Shown here: positions 1 through 12,200 of the stretch, piece after piece
Layout: every line of letters starts with the position of its first letter
Position numbering within the stretch: the stretch's first letter is position 1
From: Elysia chlorotica
Lineage: Eukaryota; Mollusca; Gastropoda; Plakobranchidae
Assembly: GCA_003991915.1 (NCBI GenBank)
Contig: RQTK01000176.1
Coordinates: 543,502-607,501, forward strand
Length of the DNA: 64,000 bases
Direction of reading: 5' to 3'
The notes under the pieces: generated by a model
Told to the model about the DNA's origin: nothing
The model's database searches: none
The model's input: the letters and a program-made list of their open reading frames with translations, nothing else
Position numbers and translations under genes: made by a program

Positions 1-74
1 CCCATCAGTTTATTTTTACGTCCAAAATGCAAGTGTGGTCAAATTGACGGTGTGTCAGCAATCCTCCATTTTAC

Positions 75-203
75 CTGCAGCTTGCAGTTAAAGCGTCGAC
101 AGTCGATCCTCGGACTGCCTTCTATAGTCGGCAGCTTCAGCCCCTTGCAAACAATATTGTCCGCATCATCAAAGAAACCCCGCTCTGATTGACACTCTCC
201 ACG
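75..203 (-). CDS. Internal exon of an unrecognised cysteine-rich (probably secreted) protein
   Basis: Read on the minus strand, an AG acceptor at 205-204 and a CAG|GTAAAA donor after 75 bound 129 nt that are open in phase 0 (43 residues). The translation holds four cysteines (C4, C19, C36, C41) and ends C-R-R-F-N-C-K-L-Q. It is clearly richer in G+C than the flanks, as expected of a real exon in this AT-rich window. The cysteine spacing resembles extracellular disulfide-rich modules such as von Willebrand C-type domains, but I cannot assign a family. The next exon would lie off the left edge; I did not find an upstream signal-peptide exon. Confidence 0.45.
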
Positions 204-2490
204 CTGTCATAAAATCAAGAAGTGTATCAATTCTAAATTTATATCGAGCATGCACAGTTCAATAGCTTTTGTTTCACAAAAATTTCATTTCTCTTTTTTC
301 GCTCGACAACAGCACATTTAAGTCCATTTTGTTTGTTCACACGCAATTTGGGAACCGCCTTTCTCGAATTTTTTTATTATCATTTATCTCTTTCATGTAG
401 ATTGGCTTTCTTTTGTTTTGTACAGGGCTGATGAAATCTACTGATGAAGTTTTGTAATTTAAGCTCCTTTAATATGGCCCTCAGAGAAGTTTGGAGAGCA
501 GTAAAAAGACCATCATGATAGACGCACTGAATTCACAAATCATGCTAAAATATAGTCAAGATTTCAGTACAAATACACCTTTTAACTTGAACCGATAATC
601 AACCACTTTTAATGATAATCAGTAGAAATTTGATTGGACTAGAAGTCTTCAGCAGTTAAAACTTTCAAGGAAAATTACCAGATCGCAGCACAGAAAAAGC
701 AAAAAAAAAATGGCCAAAAACACGGACGGCGGACCGGTGTATGAACAGTTCACGGCACATAGGCAAATCCACTGATGATCCACAGGCTATTCGCCGATCC
801 ACGGATGAGTGGCAACCCCAATTGTATATGATAGTATTGATACTTCATATTAATTATTATCTTCATTGGTTACAAAGTTAGGATGAATATCCTTTTGTAC
901 CGGTACATTATTTTAGGATATCATCATAATTCAAATAGAATCTTGTTCGCATTTTAAAGAACTTTAAAAAAGCAAAACAAATTCCAATCAGGTAACTTTG
1001 AAACTTTCACTAAACTACCTAAATTTAAGTGTTCTCTTTTGATTTTGACCACAAAAAAAGATCCTCGCGGAAAAGTTCAAACAATTTGGTTATGGCTCAC
1101 ATGCAGGTCTAGATGTTGGATTGGACCTGTCTTTGGGTGTTGCCATACAAATCAAAACAGGTAGATTGCTAGCCATCCTCAAAATCGCTTAATTTCTTTG
1201 AGCTAAACAGTGTGGCTGTTGGAAAAGAAATTGTATTTATTTATTTACTTTTGGAGTAAGGAGTCAGTGTCTTCATAAAATGGATTGCAATTTTATTCTG
1301 GTCCACCATTGACAAATCATTTGCGTTATAATACAAATAAAAAGAAAAATTGCATATATGTATATAATTATTCTGTGCGTGTGAGTGCTTTTTTTTTCCA
1401 TTCTTCAGTCTCTAACTTCAATATTGCATTAAAAAAAATATAATTAATGTTATTTGCCTAATGAAATCACTCCCAGGGTGTAAAAAAACTGTAATGTGAT
1501 ACATAAATGAAAGTATTTTGTGTCCATGTTTTAATATTCAAAATTATGTTACTGATGATTGGCTCAAAGTCTTATATGAATCACTTAAATATAAAGAAAG
1601 GAAAAATTTAGGTGTCACTAAAACTTTATTTGGGCATATTCAACAATCCTCCTTATGAAATGTGAAATATTTATTACTACATCTAATGAGGCAGTTTAAA
1701 ATAGAAAACCTTCCCTAAGTTTTAAATGTATTGGATTTATTAAATCTGTGAAAAAATGTTACGATGATGTCAAATGCTTTAAAAAAAATTAATAAATAAG
1801 GAAAATACCACTTCAAATATATTTATCAACATAAATATATTAATAAATTTTATAGTTTGTTGAATTGAAATCAATTTATTTACAAGTGATAATGTGGTGG
1901 AAGTATTTGACAATGTTCTGACCATCAATTGTGTTGTCCCTTCACCAAACAAATTATGCTTATGGCATTGTTTCCCAAACAAGAAGTCTCTTAAAAATAG
2001 AGTAAGTAAGCTTTTTACTTTAGATTACAAATACAGAAAGAGTTTTATATCTTAACTTATTTAAATACACTGAAGTATTCAAAGTCATTTAATTGATGAA
2101 TAGTACATTATCATTATGTTGCATTTAAAATAATGTTATTATAAAAAGTGTAAACTAAAAATTTAAATTTCATTACACAAACTGAAATACTTAGACATGT
2201 TTTTTTAAACCAATAATTTCATAACAATATTACAAATGTTGAAAACCTCTCAAGGTGTTACTCAAGATATGTGCAAAGTGCAATTGTAAATCTATGTACT
2301 GGCATAGGCGCTGAATTATTGTCAAACTCATAATTAAGGCATTTCATACAACAAAGAACCACATGTATTTTTGATTTGGTTAGATCTACTTCAATGCTAT
2401 GTGAAAAAGGACATTCCATTTCCAGATGTTTAAACGTTTCTTTATCATTTTCTATACTTAAAAGCAGGTTTATTCGTCTTAGACTCTTAG
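204..2490. other. Non-coding AT-rich stretch
   Basis: No convincing coding exon, RNA gene or complete mobile element is visible here. The one longer open frame (1779-1982, minus) is low-complexity and hydrophobic and has no recognisable motif or splice context. Confidence 0.5.
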
Positions 2491-2500
2491 AACTCTTAAA

Positions 2501-2592
2501 CTTACAATTGAAAACAATAATTATAAATTTTTGTATCTAAATATCTAAAGATTTAAAAATGCATGTATATACATGTAAATGTGTGGGGGGGG

Positions 2593-2659
<67 letters not shown>

Positions 2660-2777
2660 CCCCCCCCCCTCCCCCCCCCCCCCCCCCCCACTTACAATTG
2701 AAAACAATAATTATAAATTTTTGTATCTAAATATCTAAAGTTAAATATGCATGTATACATGTAAATGTGTGTGGGGG

Positions 2778-2850
<73 letters not shown>

Positions 2851-2910
2851 ACCCCCTCTACTCTCTCTCTCCCCTCTCTATCCCTCCCCCCCCCCCCCCC
2901 CCCCCCCCCC
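2501..2910. repeat. Two-copy 190-bp tandem duplication containing (CT)n and poly-C tracts
   Basis: The segment starting 'cttacaattgaaaacaataa' at 2501 recurs at 2691. Each copy continues through an almost identical AT-rich part into 'catgta..atgtgtg', a G run, about 60-70 nt of CT dinucleotides and then a C-rich run. The arrays are at 2597-2657 and 2780-2848; the C-rich runs are at 2658-2689 and 2880-2910. Open frames here that encode Ser-Leu or Arg-Glu runs are microsatellite translations, not genes. Confidence 0.9.
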
Positions 2911-3923
2911 TCGGCAATATCCCCTGAAAAGTACCAAAAAATAATAATATATTTCAAAACTATACTGCTACCTTTTTTTTCATATCTTCTGTACTATTAG
3001 TAGTAACCGTGCAGTCATATATCAATACAGTAGAACTCAAATACAACAAAGTCAGACTCAAACTCAAATAACACTCTGCATTCAACAAACAGATAAAAAC
3101 TCTTGATTTTTCTTCTTCTCTGTCTTAAGTAAACTATCTTTAATCCAACTAATTAATGTACAAAATGCAATGGAACTGGAAGTAGGGTATTTGCAATAGT
3201 GAGCCACACGTGGCTTCAACAAACCATACATCCAACATGTACATACCATGTTCCGAGGAGTACAACAACATAACTGCCCATTCCAACATTTGTTGATCTT
3301 GTAACATTGCCTGATGTACATGAAAAATACCAGTGACAAAAGTATTAAAACTTGTGAATAACAGGTACATATAACAAGAAAAATGTTAACTGAACAAGTT
3401 TTAAGTATAAAGTGCCAACTCATCATCCCAATCAATCGAGTGTTGCCATTCATTGTTTGGAACATGGGTTTTTAAAGCAGACAAGTTTAATATTTCACAA
3501 ACATGAATAATAATACATGTAGTATCTTAGATATATTAACGTTAGGATAAAAAAAACAAGAGTAAAATCAATGCTAAGAATTCAAAGTTCAAGTCTGTAA
3601 CTAAATGAATGTTGCACTATAATCAACTCATAGATTTCTAGGGCTCTCCACAAACACTACAACCAGAGTACTAAGCAAGTGAGGTCACGGTAATTTTTTG
3701 TTAACTTTCTTTTTTTTTTTTTTTTATTCATTTAACTTCTTTCTCCATATAGTCCATCTAGATAAAATCATTTAAAAATTGCTTTAGATACACAAGTGAT
3801 TGACCTTTCCATTGGTATAAATGATGACATGAACATTATTAGCAACAAGTTCCTGAAAAAAATTCCCAGTCAGATTTAAAAAAAATTTAAAGTGTATTTT
3901 AATTTTGTTAAATTTTTTTTCTT

Positions 3924-5655
3924 TCAATTTTTAATTGTGAACTTTGGCATGAAATTATGCAAAGCAGAGTTCATTGCAAAGGTGTGTTTTGCAAATAGAA
4001 CATCCATTCCAAAAATTGTCTCTGGCCTTTTCCCACTCTCTGTGCGAACACCCTTTGAGCGGCATTCATAACACTGCTTTTTTCGTCCTGGCAGCTTAAC
4101 TTGTCGATGTGACTCCGGATCAAAATTTGCCAGTCCATCTGCTGCAGGGACAGCCTCAGATGCAGATCTCTTTCTGCAGCCCGCCTTAGATAGAGATCTG
4201 GCAATCTCAAGATGGAATTGAAAGTGGGACATGGGCGGACAGGTCATGATCTTGTAGATTATGTAGGAATTGATCAGAGCTACCTCAATTAAATACCAGA
4301 AGCAGTATCGCCACCATTTGTTACTTTTTCAACCCACAGGGTAGTATGAGCACAGCTGATCATTTAAATCGACCCCTGCCATATTGCTGTTAGTGTTATA
4401 CATGAGTATGGGTTGGGGGATTTGCTTGGCAACGATGCCTTCTTTAGACTTAGAGCGGCGGTCTGCTGTGTCCATGCGAGGACAAGCATTGGTGGATATG
4501 GTGCAGATATACCTCTTGTCTCTCCAAGAGCATGCCACAATGTTGCCAACCTGTCTCATCTTGCTCTCTCCTACCTCTAGTTCTCTTTCAAATCTTTAGG
4601 CCAGTGGCGACGATTTGATCTGACTGTGGCACATGAGTATGTTTTGCGGCCGAGGAGATCCTTGGCAAGTTGAACTGAAGAAAAAAAAAATGTCAAAATA
4701 AAAATGGTTTTTGTCAAGGAACCTTCTGCCAACGAACATGACCACATGATGTCCCAAACCATTGGGCATTGGGGTGTTGTATTTTCCTGTGTACTTGAAA
4801 AAAATCGGTGAGGTACCCAGTGGCAGAGACGCAACAGCACCAGACTTTGATGCCCCAAGTATTAGGCTTATTTTTTATGTACTGTTTGAAGTAAAGCCTG
4901 CCTTGAAAGGCAATCATTGCATCATTAATTGCTAGAGCAACACCTGGTGCAAAATAGGTCTGGCATGATGACAAAACTTGGTCTATAGCAGGCCTCATCT
5001 TGAAGAGAGGATCATGTCCCTCCTCATTGCGAGGGTTGAAGTGATTGCTGTCGTTCAGGTGGAAGTAGCGGAAGATCTGTTGGTAACTTCACCCTCCCAT
5101 CACATCAGCAACAGCAAAAACCTTCAGGAGAGGGTCATTAGACCAGTAACAAATATAAGCTGGGAGCTTATGAATCCCAAACATCATGTCAAGGTACAGG
5201 TTTATGTCCCCCATCAGAAACTGGCTTGAATGATGGAGGGGCTCCTCTGAGTAGTATAAAGATTGGTCTGCTCAGCCATCCTAGTTATATAAAATTACCG
5301 GGGCTGAAAAGTTTGAAAAACTCAATTGGAGTGGAGGAGTGTTGTAGATTAGTATTTTCAAGCTTAGGGCCTGTTCTTGAGGTGAATAGATCGATTTCCA
5401 CATCATGCAGTGTTGGGGACCATTGAAAATCCTCTGCAGATCCAACTCTATCCTCTGAATCAGAAGGTAGATCTAACTCGAGATTGTCGTCATTATCTTC
5501 CAAGTCTAGATCTTGCCGATCATTTCCACCCAATTCTACATCACTTTCATCATCTATCTCACATTCTTCTTCATCTACAGACGTCTCTAGATCTATCTCT
5601 CGCTCCTCATCAAGTGATGAATCTGTTAGGCTTCATAAAAAATCGAACTTCAACT
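3924..5655 (-). pseudogene. piggyBac-type transposase relic
   Basis: Minus-strand fragments in several frames follow the order of a piggyBac transposase. At 5655-5285 there is an acidic N-terminus, then a T-P-I-E-F-F-K-L-F motif preceded by a G-P element. At about 5220-4980 comes a stretch with H-K-L-P-A-Y and F-R-Y-F-H-L-N-D. At 4998-4714 comes the catalytic-core part, with F-K-Q-Y-I-K-N-K-P and W-G-I-K-V-W. At 4690-4577 follows the S-V-Q-L-A-K-D-L-L / R-K-T-Y-S-C region, at 4559-4329 W-R-D-K-R plus G-V-D-L-N-D-Q-L, and at 4320-3924 N-K-W-W-R-Y then a C-terminal Cys-containing tail. Frames change and stops interrupt it, so it cannot make a working transposase. I did not find terminal repeats or intact TTAA flanks. 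It lies 3' of COX20 exon 2. Confidence 0.85.
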
Positions 5656-5885
5656 GATGATCGAAACTGAAGGAAGTAAACTGTAAACACTAAATTTCCG
5701 GAAGAAAAGCAACTCTTTGGTGTAGCCATTTAGCCTAGAACTTCTCGGACAAGAAGTGCATACTTTACCCGACGGTCCTGGGGCGATGTTGGGCGATTTA
5801 GCAAAAATCAAACTTTTAGTAATCTATCAGTTAAGTAATTAAAGAACTTGTTTCTTTAAAAACACAACAGTTACTCAGTACTCAC

Positions 5886-7134
5886 TTGTGAAAAGGAAAT
5901 GTGCTAAGCCAATACCAAGACCTCCACTGATTCCGTACATTAGAGAATTTCTCATGCACGGAATCAACATCACTTTTTTCACAAATCCCGGCTGAAAATG
6001 AGAGCAATAAATCTAAAGTGTGAACAAAATCTACATCCTAGTTCCTTCATTCAATACTTAATAAAACATTGGTATTCACATTGCATGACTTGAGGCCTAT
6101 TCCTATTGTGAACACTATTTGGGGGGGGAATTTCCAAAAGTTTATAAAAGGTCTGCGCTTTGATATTCTGAGTTGATTTCAGTGCCGACATGCAGCAGTT
6201 TTTTCAGCTCTAGGATATTTTGTACTATTTCACAGAATTCTACTCTGTTTTGTATTTTAATTATCTAACAATCTTATTTATTAGCGCGCAGTGTTTCCAG
6301 TGATATAAATTTCTCCAAAATGTGCCCAACATAAGTTTGTGCTTCATAATTTTACATGACAGCTATTTTCGTTCATTGCATTAATCAAGATCTCGAGCCA
6401 CTTCAACCTCAACGCTACAGCTACATAAGCATGAATCTTAATAATAAACAACTTCGGTAATGCTCAAGTTACCAAGAGATCAAAACTAAGAGTTTGAGTT
6501 AATATATTAACATTAAATACACAAAGGAAATTTTATTGTTCCTGCGGAATGTAAACAGCTACCACCTTCCTCAACAAACATTTTGTTTCATGAGAACTTT
6601 TAATATTTTTTTACTAGAACAAAGAAGAGAGGCACAAGAGGCGGGGCAAGAAGAATACAATCTCTACTTCATAATAACATACCAACTCCCATCAACAAAC
6701 ACCGCTCAGTGGCACCTTCAAATTTAATTGACATAGATACAATAAATGATTATACAGAAGAATCTTCCACTTTTCTACTTTTCCACATACATGTATGTAC
6801 GTTTAAAAAGATTAAATTATAAGAAATACTTTTTTTTTCTTGACAGGTTAGTATCATTGATTGACAAAGGTCTAGATCTAGATATTAGTATGACATTTTG
6901 GAAATGAAGTATTATAAACATTTTATTTAGATATTAGTATGACATTTTGGAAATGAAGTATTATAAACATTTTTATATTATACCTGCTTCAAACTAAATG
7001 AATATGGTTTCATATATTTTCTTAAAATGTCTTTTTATTTTTCTTCTAGTTCTAACCTCTGATTCAGCATCTGATGAATCCATTCGAATGGGTCGTTATG
7101 CTTCACAATTCTTGCAAAGAAGTCTCTTCAATAC
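5886..7134 (-). CDS. COX20: COX20, cytochrome c oxidase assembly factor (5' part, two coding exons)
   Basis: COX20 is an inner mitochondrial membrane chaperone that stabilises newly made COX2 during complex IV assembly. The first coding exon (acceptor at 7135, ATG at 7083-7081, donor after 7057) encodes nine residues, M-D-S-S-D-A-E-S-E, so the 5' UTR is itself spliced. The next exon (5991-5886) is open from phase 0 to phase 1 and encodes a conserved block with I-P-C-M-R-N-S-L-M-Y-G and G-L-A-H-F-L-F-T. This corresponds to the human C-A-R-H-S-I-L-Y-G ... G-H-F-L-F-T-S segment that starts the first transmembrane helix. The remaining exon or exons, with the second helix and C-terminal tail, were not found between 5885 and the window edge; the piggyBac relic at 3924-5655 lies in this interval. 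The gene may continue out of the window, or its last exon may be too diverged to see. Confidence 0.72.
6881..6978. repeat. 49-bp direct tandem duplication
   Basis: The segment beginning 'gatattagtatgacattttg' at 6881 is repeated at 6930 with almost no divergence. It lies upstream of COX20 exon 1 in transcript sense terms on the other strand, inside intron or flank. Confidence 0.9.
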
Positions 7135-8385
7135 CTGAAATAAAAGAATAAATTGGTCAATTATCAATCAAAAGTCGAGTGCTTCATTTGCATTCTTTAT
7201 TGGTTGTTGTTTTAAAAAATGAATAACTGTATAACAGGTGTAGAAAAACTGCGGAATTATGGAACTTGAAAATATAATCAATACGGGTAGCTTAAAGAAT
7301 ACCAAAATATGCTGCATTTACACATACAGATTAAAATGATGACAGCCGGGTAAGACCAAGTGTTCAATGCACACTAAATCATGTCAAGGTTTACCACAAC
7401 TGAGCAGCGTTGTGAAACAAGACCTATCTCCAGGGTAAATGGAAAGTCGTTTTGTACTTTCGTTTCATAACCATAACAGTAGCTCTTTTATTCAAAGAAA
7501 CCTCGTTGTTCCAAATCTGTCTTATTGTAAAAGAAGTTTGTCTTTTTTCTTATTTTAATATTATTTCCGTGTAATCTGTAGGACTTCAAAACGACGGTTT
7601 TTATGCATTAATTTTAGCTATTACTATTATATGATTTAGCTTTTTGCTTTAAAACTACCCGGAAATATATAGTTGCACTGAAAAATAACAAATCTATCTA
7701 TATCTATAATGAAAGAGGCGAAAAAATCTGGTTCAATTAAAAACGAAAGGAAATGTAGACTTTAGGCTAGCCGCTAGAGCTTTCTATCAATACATGTATA
7801 ATAATTTATTATATATGAGGGTAAATTGTAGTGTAAACTCACTGAACTGTAAATAGTGTGCTGAAGTATAAATCTAACGTAACGTCGTAAGTACAACTTT
7901 CTAACTTTCTCTACTTGACAGTGATGATGATTTTACTAAGTGTAATTCACACGTAGATTCTATGTCTACTTGTATTTTACTGGGTTGGAGAGAAGGGCAT
8001 AACTTTTTGTCCATAGGGCCTAGATTCTAGATCTAGGCCTACATTTAATCAGAATATCATTTATCACTCATCCAAATTTGGATATACCCAATTCAGCATG
8101 AGTCTACGCATTATAATAGTAATTCAGTCAAGTGTCATCTGCTAATCAGCGTGATCTTAAGATGGGGCAGAACCATATGACCGTTTGCAGAAAGTGCAAT
8201 CATCTCGAGATGGGCATGACATCATTTCTATGGATCATTCCCGAAAATGATTAGAGCTGCATGATCTTAAGATTGTGCAAAAATGCATCATCTGTGGATC
8301 ACTCGGAAACACATACAAACAAACAATTTTTGCAAAGTTCACAAATTAAACTCTGCAGAATTTATAAAAAGCATTTTTTTTAAAA

Positions 8386-8640
8386 GAATCAGGGGGCTAT
8401 AGGTGTCACTTACAAGTTCATTATTTCGATTGCATATTGGTCTTTGAACTATTGTTTTTTTTTTAATTTCATTTTTTTAAGAATTAGGTGGACGCAAGTG
8501 TCACTTGTCCAGTATTTTGACTGCATTAAATAATATATTTGCTTATTGGTCTAAAATTATTTTTATTTAAAAAAAGAATCAGGATGCATGTGTCACTTGT
8601 CCAATATTTTGACTAAACATTGGTCTTAGATCTTTGATCG
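8386..8640. repeat. Three-unit 95-bp minisatellite
   Basis: Units start at 8386, 8481 and 8576 (period 95). Each opens with 'gaat(c/t)agg', passes through 'gtgtcactt' and 'attttga', and reaches 'attggtct' with a T/A-rich tail. Copies are clearly related but diverged, so the array is old. A second weaker repeat ('tgatcttaagat' at about 8150 and 8262) precedes it. Confidence 0.8.
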
Positions 8641-8859
8641 CAACCATAAAACATAAAAGCAGTTGGAAGCTTCCAGATCCTCCTTTGGGATGGTGAGACA
8701 CCATTCACTGCAAGAGTCACACTGGACCATGAATGTGCCAGTGTGTGTTCCATGACAAGAACAGAAAAAAATCACTGTAATGCTGTGCAATATTTTTGGG
8801 GTCCTTGTATGGGTTGATGTCGGGAAGGGGGCCATGGCGCTTGACAATTCCGTCAACAT
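8626..8859 (-). pseudogene. Decayed PHD-finger fragment
   Basis: A minus-strand frame contains C-S-C followed ten residues later by M-V-Q-C-D-S-C-S-E-W, the signature of a PHD zinc finger, then I-P-K-E-D-L-E-A-S-N-C. The expected His-x2-Cys after the Trp is missing, so the zinc site is incomplete. No splice sites or continuing domain were recognised. PHD fingers occur in chromatin proteins and in some transposon-encoded proteins. The isolated, broken state and the adjacent minisatellite suggest a transposon remnant or gene fragment; which one is open. Confidence 0.45.
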
Positions 8860-9297
8860 TTTTGTTGTAGATACGCAATATATTTTTCGGTGCTTTATAG
8901 TTTATTTCTATAGACCCAAATAATTGAACAGAAACGATATGTACCACAATTATCAATAATTTCATTTTACACAGTATTTAATCTTTCTTGAGACTTAAAA
9001 ACGCTAGACTAGATCTAGTAAAGAGTTGCTTTGCCAGCCTGACCTACACAGTATTTTATTGCAACAAAAACACTCTATATAGTGTGTGGAGCAAAAAATG
9101 TGTAAAGCAATACATGTATTGTATGCTATCCTCAAATCCATTTGTTCTTTTAAAGGTTATATTGATGAAATGTAAAGAAAGAATAGCAATATATTTTATT
9201 ACTGATTTTTCAATTTAAAAAAGCCTTCTGAATATATATGTGTCTTTTAAAACTGCCAACATTAATTTTTTTTTGTCATCTAACATCTTGCAGAATT

Positions 9298-12200
9298 ATG
9301 GCTGAGGCAGCTGACAAAGAGGCCTTGAAACAGGCAGTGATGAAGAGGCTCATTGTTACTGATGCTCATTTCAAACACCAGCAGAGAGGAGAGCCTGATC
9401 TTACCCCTGAGGAAAAATCTGATATTGCTTCGAAAATTCTAGAAAAGAGTCCTGTTCTTTTTCTGGAGCGATTTTCAAAATTTTTAACTTCAGAAGATTT
9501 AGATTTTTTTGAAGACCAGAGGCAAGATTATGGTGTCTCATTTTATATTTCAGAAATCAAACAGAGGTGCAAAGACACTAAACACAATGTTATTAAAAAT
9601 AGAAGATATCAGGCACTGCAGGAATTAATTGAGCAGGGTGAATATTTTTCTGAAGAAGAGATGAAGTGGCGAGATCCCCTTCTATTTGATCAGATGGTAA
9701 GCATACTTTGCCATTAGGAAAAATTTCACAGTAAAATTTTACCTAAGTGGCATTTTTTCAACACATATTGTATGTTGCTTTTTATCGTTATTTAAAAGTC
9801 CTTACATCATTGGGTGAAATCCTTTTACATGTACCCTTTTGGTTATTACCCATGAAATATTTTATACTAAACTGATTTAAAGAAGACCTTTATATAACTC
9901 AATTATAAAGCATGAGACATGATTTTGAGGAATATCTCAAAATTGACATAGGCCATTGGAATTTATTTATGCAAGTTTTTAAGATTCATATAGTTTTCTT
10001 TTTATATTCTAATGTTCAACTTCAAGTCAGAAAAAATGAATGAAAATTTGAAATCCACTTGTAGTTATGTTTAGGTTTAATCTCAATGTTTAGATAATAT
10101 TTATAAGTAGCGACCATTTGCACCGTGTGGTTCATATAGCCTTGGAGCTTTACACCATGGGATGGTCACCAGTTTGCAGTTCTAGACCCAGATAGTTTGT
10201 TGACAAGGCAGCCTATGCACATGAACTAATATAGTGTAAGCGACATGTTTTTTCTTCACTCTATATATTTTCTAACTAGGTGTAGAACAACAATGCCTGG
10301 GGATATAATGGTACAATAACATTGTGCAAAACTAAGAAAAATGTGATAATTTTGACCAATGAGCTGTTGCCCTTCGCTACGATCGCCGGCTGTTTGTGTA
10401 CAGAACAAGCAGATCAAACCATTTGAATTATTCATGACTTACTGGACTTAATGGCCAAGATCTCAAGAACCACTTGCTATGTATTTTTCATGCTAGTTAT
10501 AGCATTATAAGTGTTTGGAGCGAGCTTTTGTAGTTGTTTTTCTTTTATTTCAGCTTTAACCCTTAAAACCTGGCGCTCTGGCAGTATTTTGACTCTATAC
10601 CCAGCCTCCTGAGTTGAAAATGGTTTCTAGGCTCACAATGTTTATCAACAATATATGTGTTCACTGGTGTGTTACTGTGTAGTTCTTAATCCATTCTAGA
10701 TCTAGATCTACATCGTTATTAAGAGGGGTTAAGGTGCTGAGTAAAATAAAAGCGGTGTCTCAGGCTCTGTCATGGACTCAAAAGTTTAAGATCAGCAATT
10801 TCTTCATTTTTTTGTAATCCAAGTTGTCGTGGAAAACACTCCGTTCCGAGGGCCTGCCCGATCTCTTTGTAAGAAGTGTACAATCATGTCAATCTAGGTT
10901 TGTAGCCTAGAATCGTTGTGATTCTTCTAAAGAAAATATGTTGTTATTAACATTAAATTATCATTTAATGGTGTGCTTATGACCCAGAAATACAAATATT
11001 GTCTGCCGATCGTAATTTTTATTTAAAGGTGTAGAAGAAAACCATTGCGGACAACATAGTCAACGACTGTGAAATTTTTGTTTCTTGTAGTTACAAATAT
11101 ACACTCTGATATTTGTAAGGAGAGCCCAGTAGAATTTGTCCTTTTTTTTTTTTTTTCATAAAGTCTGGACATTAATTTTTGTTAAAATTTTGATAAACTG
11201 TGGTATGTATAAATTGTCTTAGGTTGGTCAATACGTTGATGAATCAGAAAAGGAGGAAAAAGATGAAGCAGAGATTGACAGAAGTGATGTAAGATTTTCA
11301 ACCATACTCTTAAAACACATGGATACACAGGCTTCAAAACAGTTCTACGATGTTTTAAAAGAAAGAGAGGTAAATTCAATAGTACTTGTGAAAACATTTT
11401 AATATGACTATAATCCTTGTTTCAATTTGTATTCATGTACATAAAGCATAGCTACTATGATTTTTTTACGTAAGAAAACTTAATAATATTAAAAGTCAAT
11501 GTTGATGAACAGTTATTTATGATGTCTCATGTACCTAATGACATTGTTTTGCTGTGTTTTCATCGCAAAATAAAATTAATCCTCGACCTATTATATATTA
11601 AACAGAATATGTATATATATATATAGTAGGGTGTTTGTTTTTTTACTTCTATCCAGATTATGAATACATAAAAAAAGTGTAATAGGTGTATTAATTTTAT
11701 TACAACCTAAAATCTTTTTTTTTTTTTTAGTTTAATTTGTAATATCTGATAGAAATAGTGTCTTTTTTTAAACTAAAAGATTGTTTTTCTTTCAAGGTAT
11801 GATTTGTAGCCGCCAAACAGTTACTTTTTTACTTAACATTGATATTTGGTAAAAAATAGCAGTAAAGGCTCATGAAAGATCCATTATGTACAGCATATCA
11901 TTAGCATATGGTATACTTTGAATAATTTTATTTCACGCTAATATTTCTTGAGCATTTATTGGGTTAACTGAGTTGCATCATACATTTTTAGTACCTCGGC
12001 ATCAAACTTTTTCAAAACACTATTTAGGAGGAGCAGCTAGAGGAAAGTGATGATGACACAAGTGAAGAGGAAGAAATAGAGGATAACACTTCAGAACCAA
12101 ACCAGGAAGGTATCTTGGCAAATTACTTGTAACTGTGACTATGTTATGCAAGGCAGACACAAAACATCAGCTTCCTATATATTAAAAGTCTGCATGAAGA

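Noticed and set aside
3082-3465. A 127-residue minus-strand open frame
   Set aside because: Composition is Cys/Tyr-rich in an AT-rich frame, no family is recognised, and it does not match the missing COX20 part.
3800-3872. A terminal exon of COX20 (E-L-V-A-N-N-V-H-V then stop) after a good acceptor
   Set aside because: It is open in phase 0, while COX20 exon 2 ends in phase 1, and the sequence does not resemble the COX20 C-terminus.
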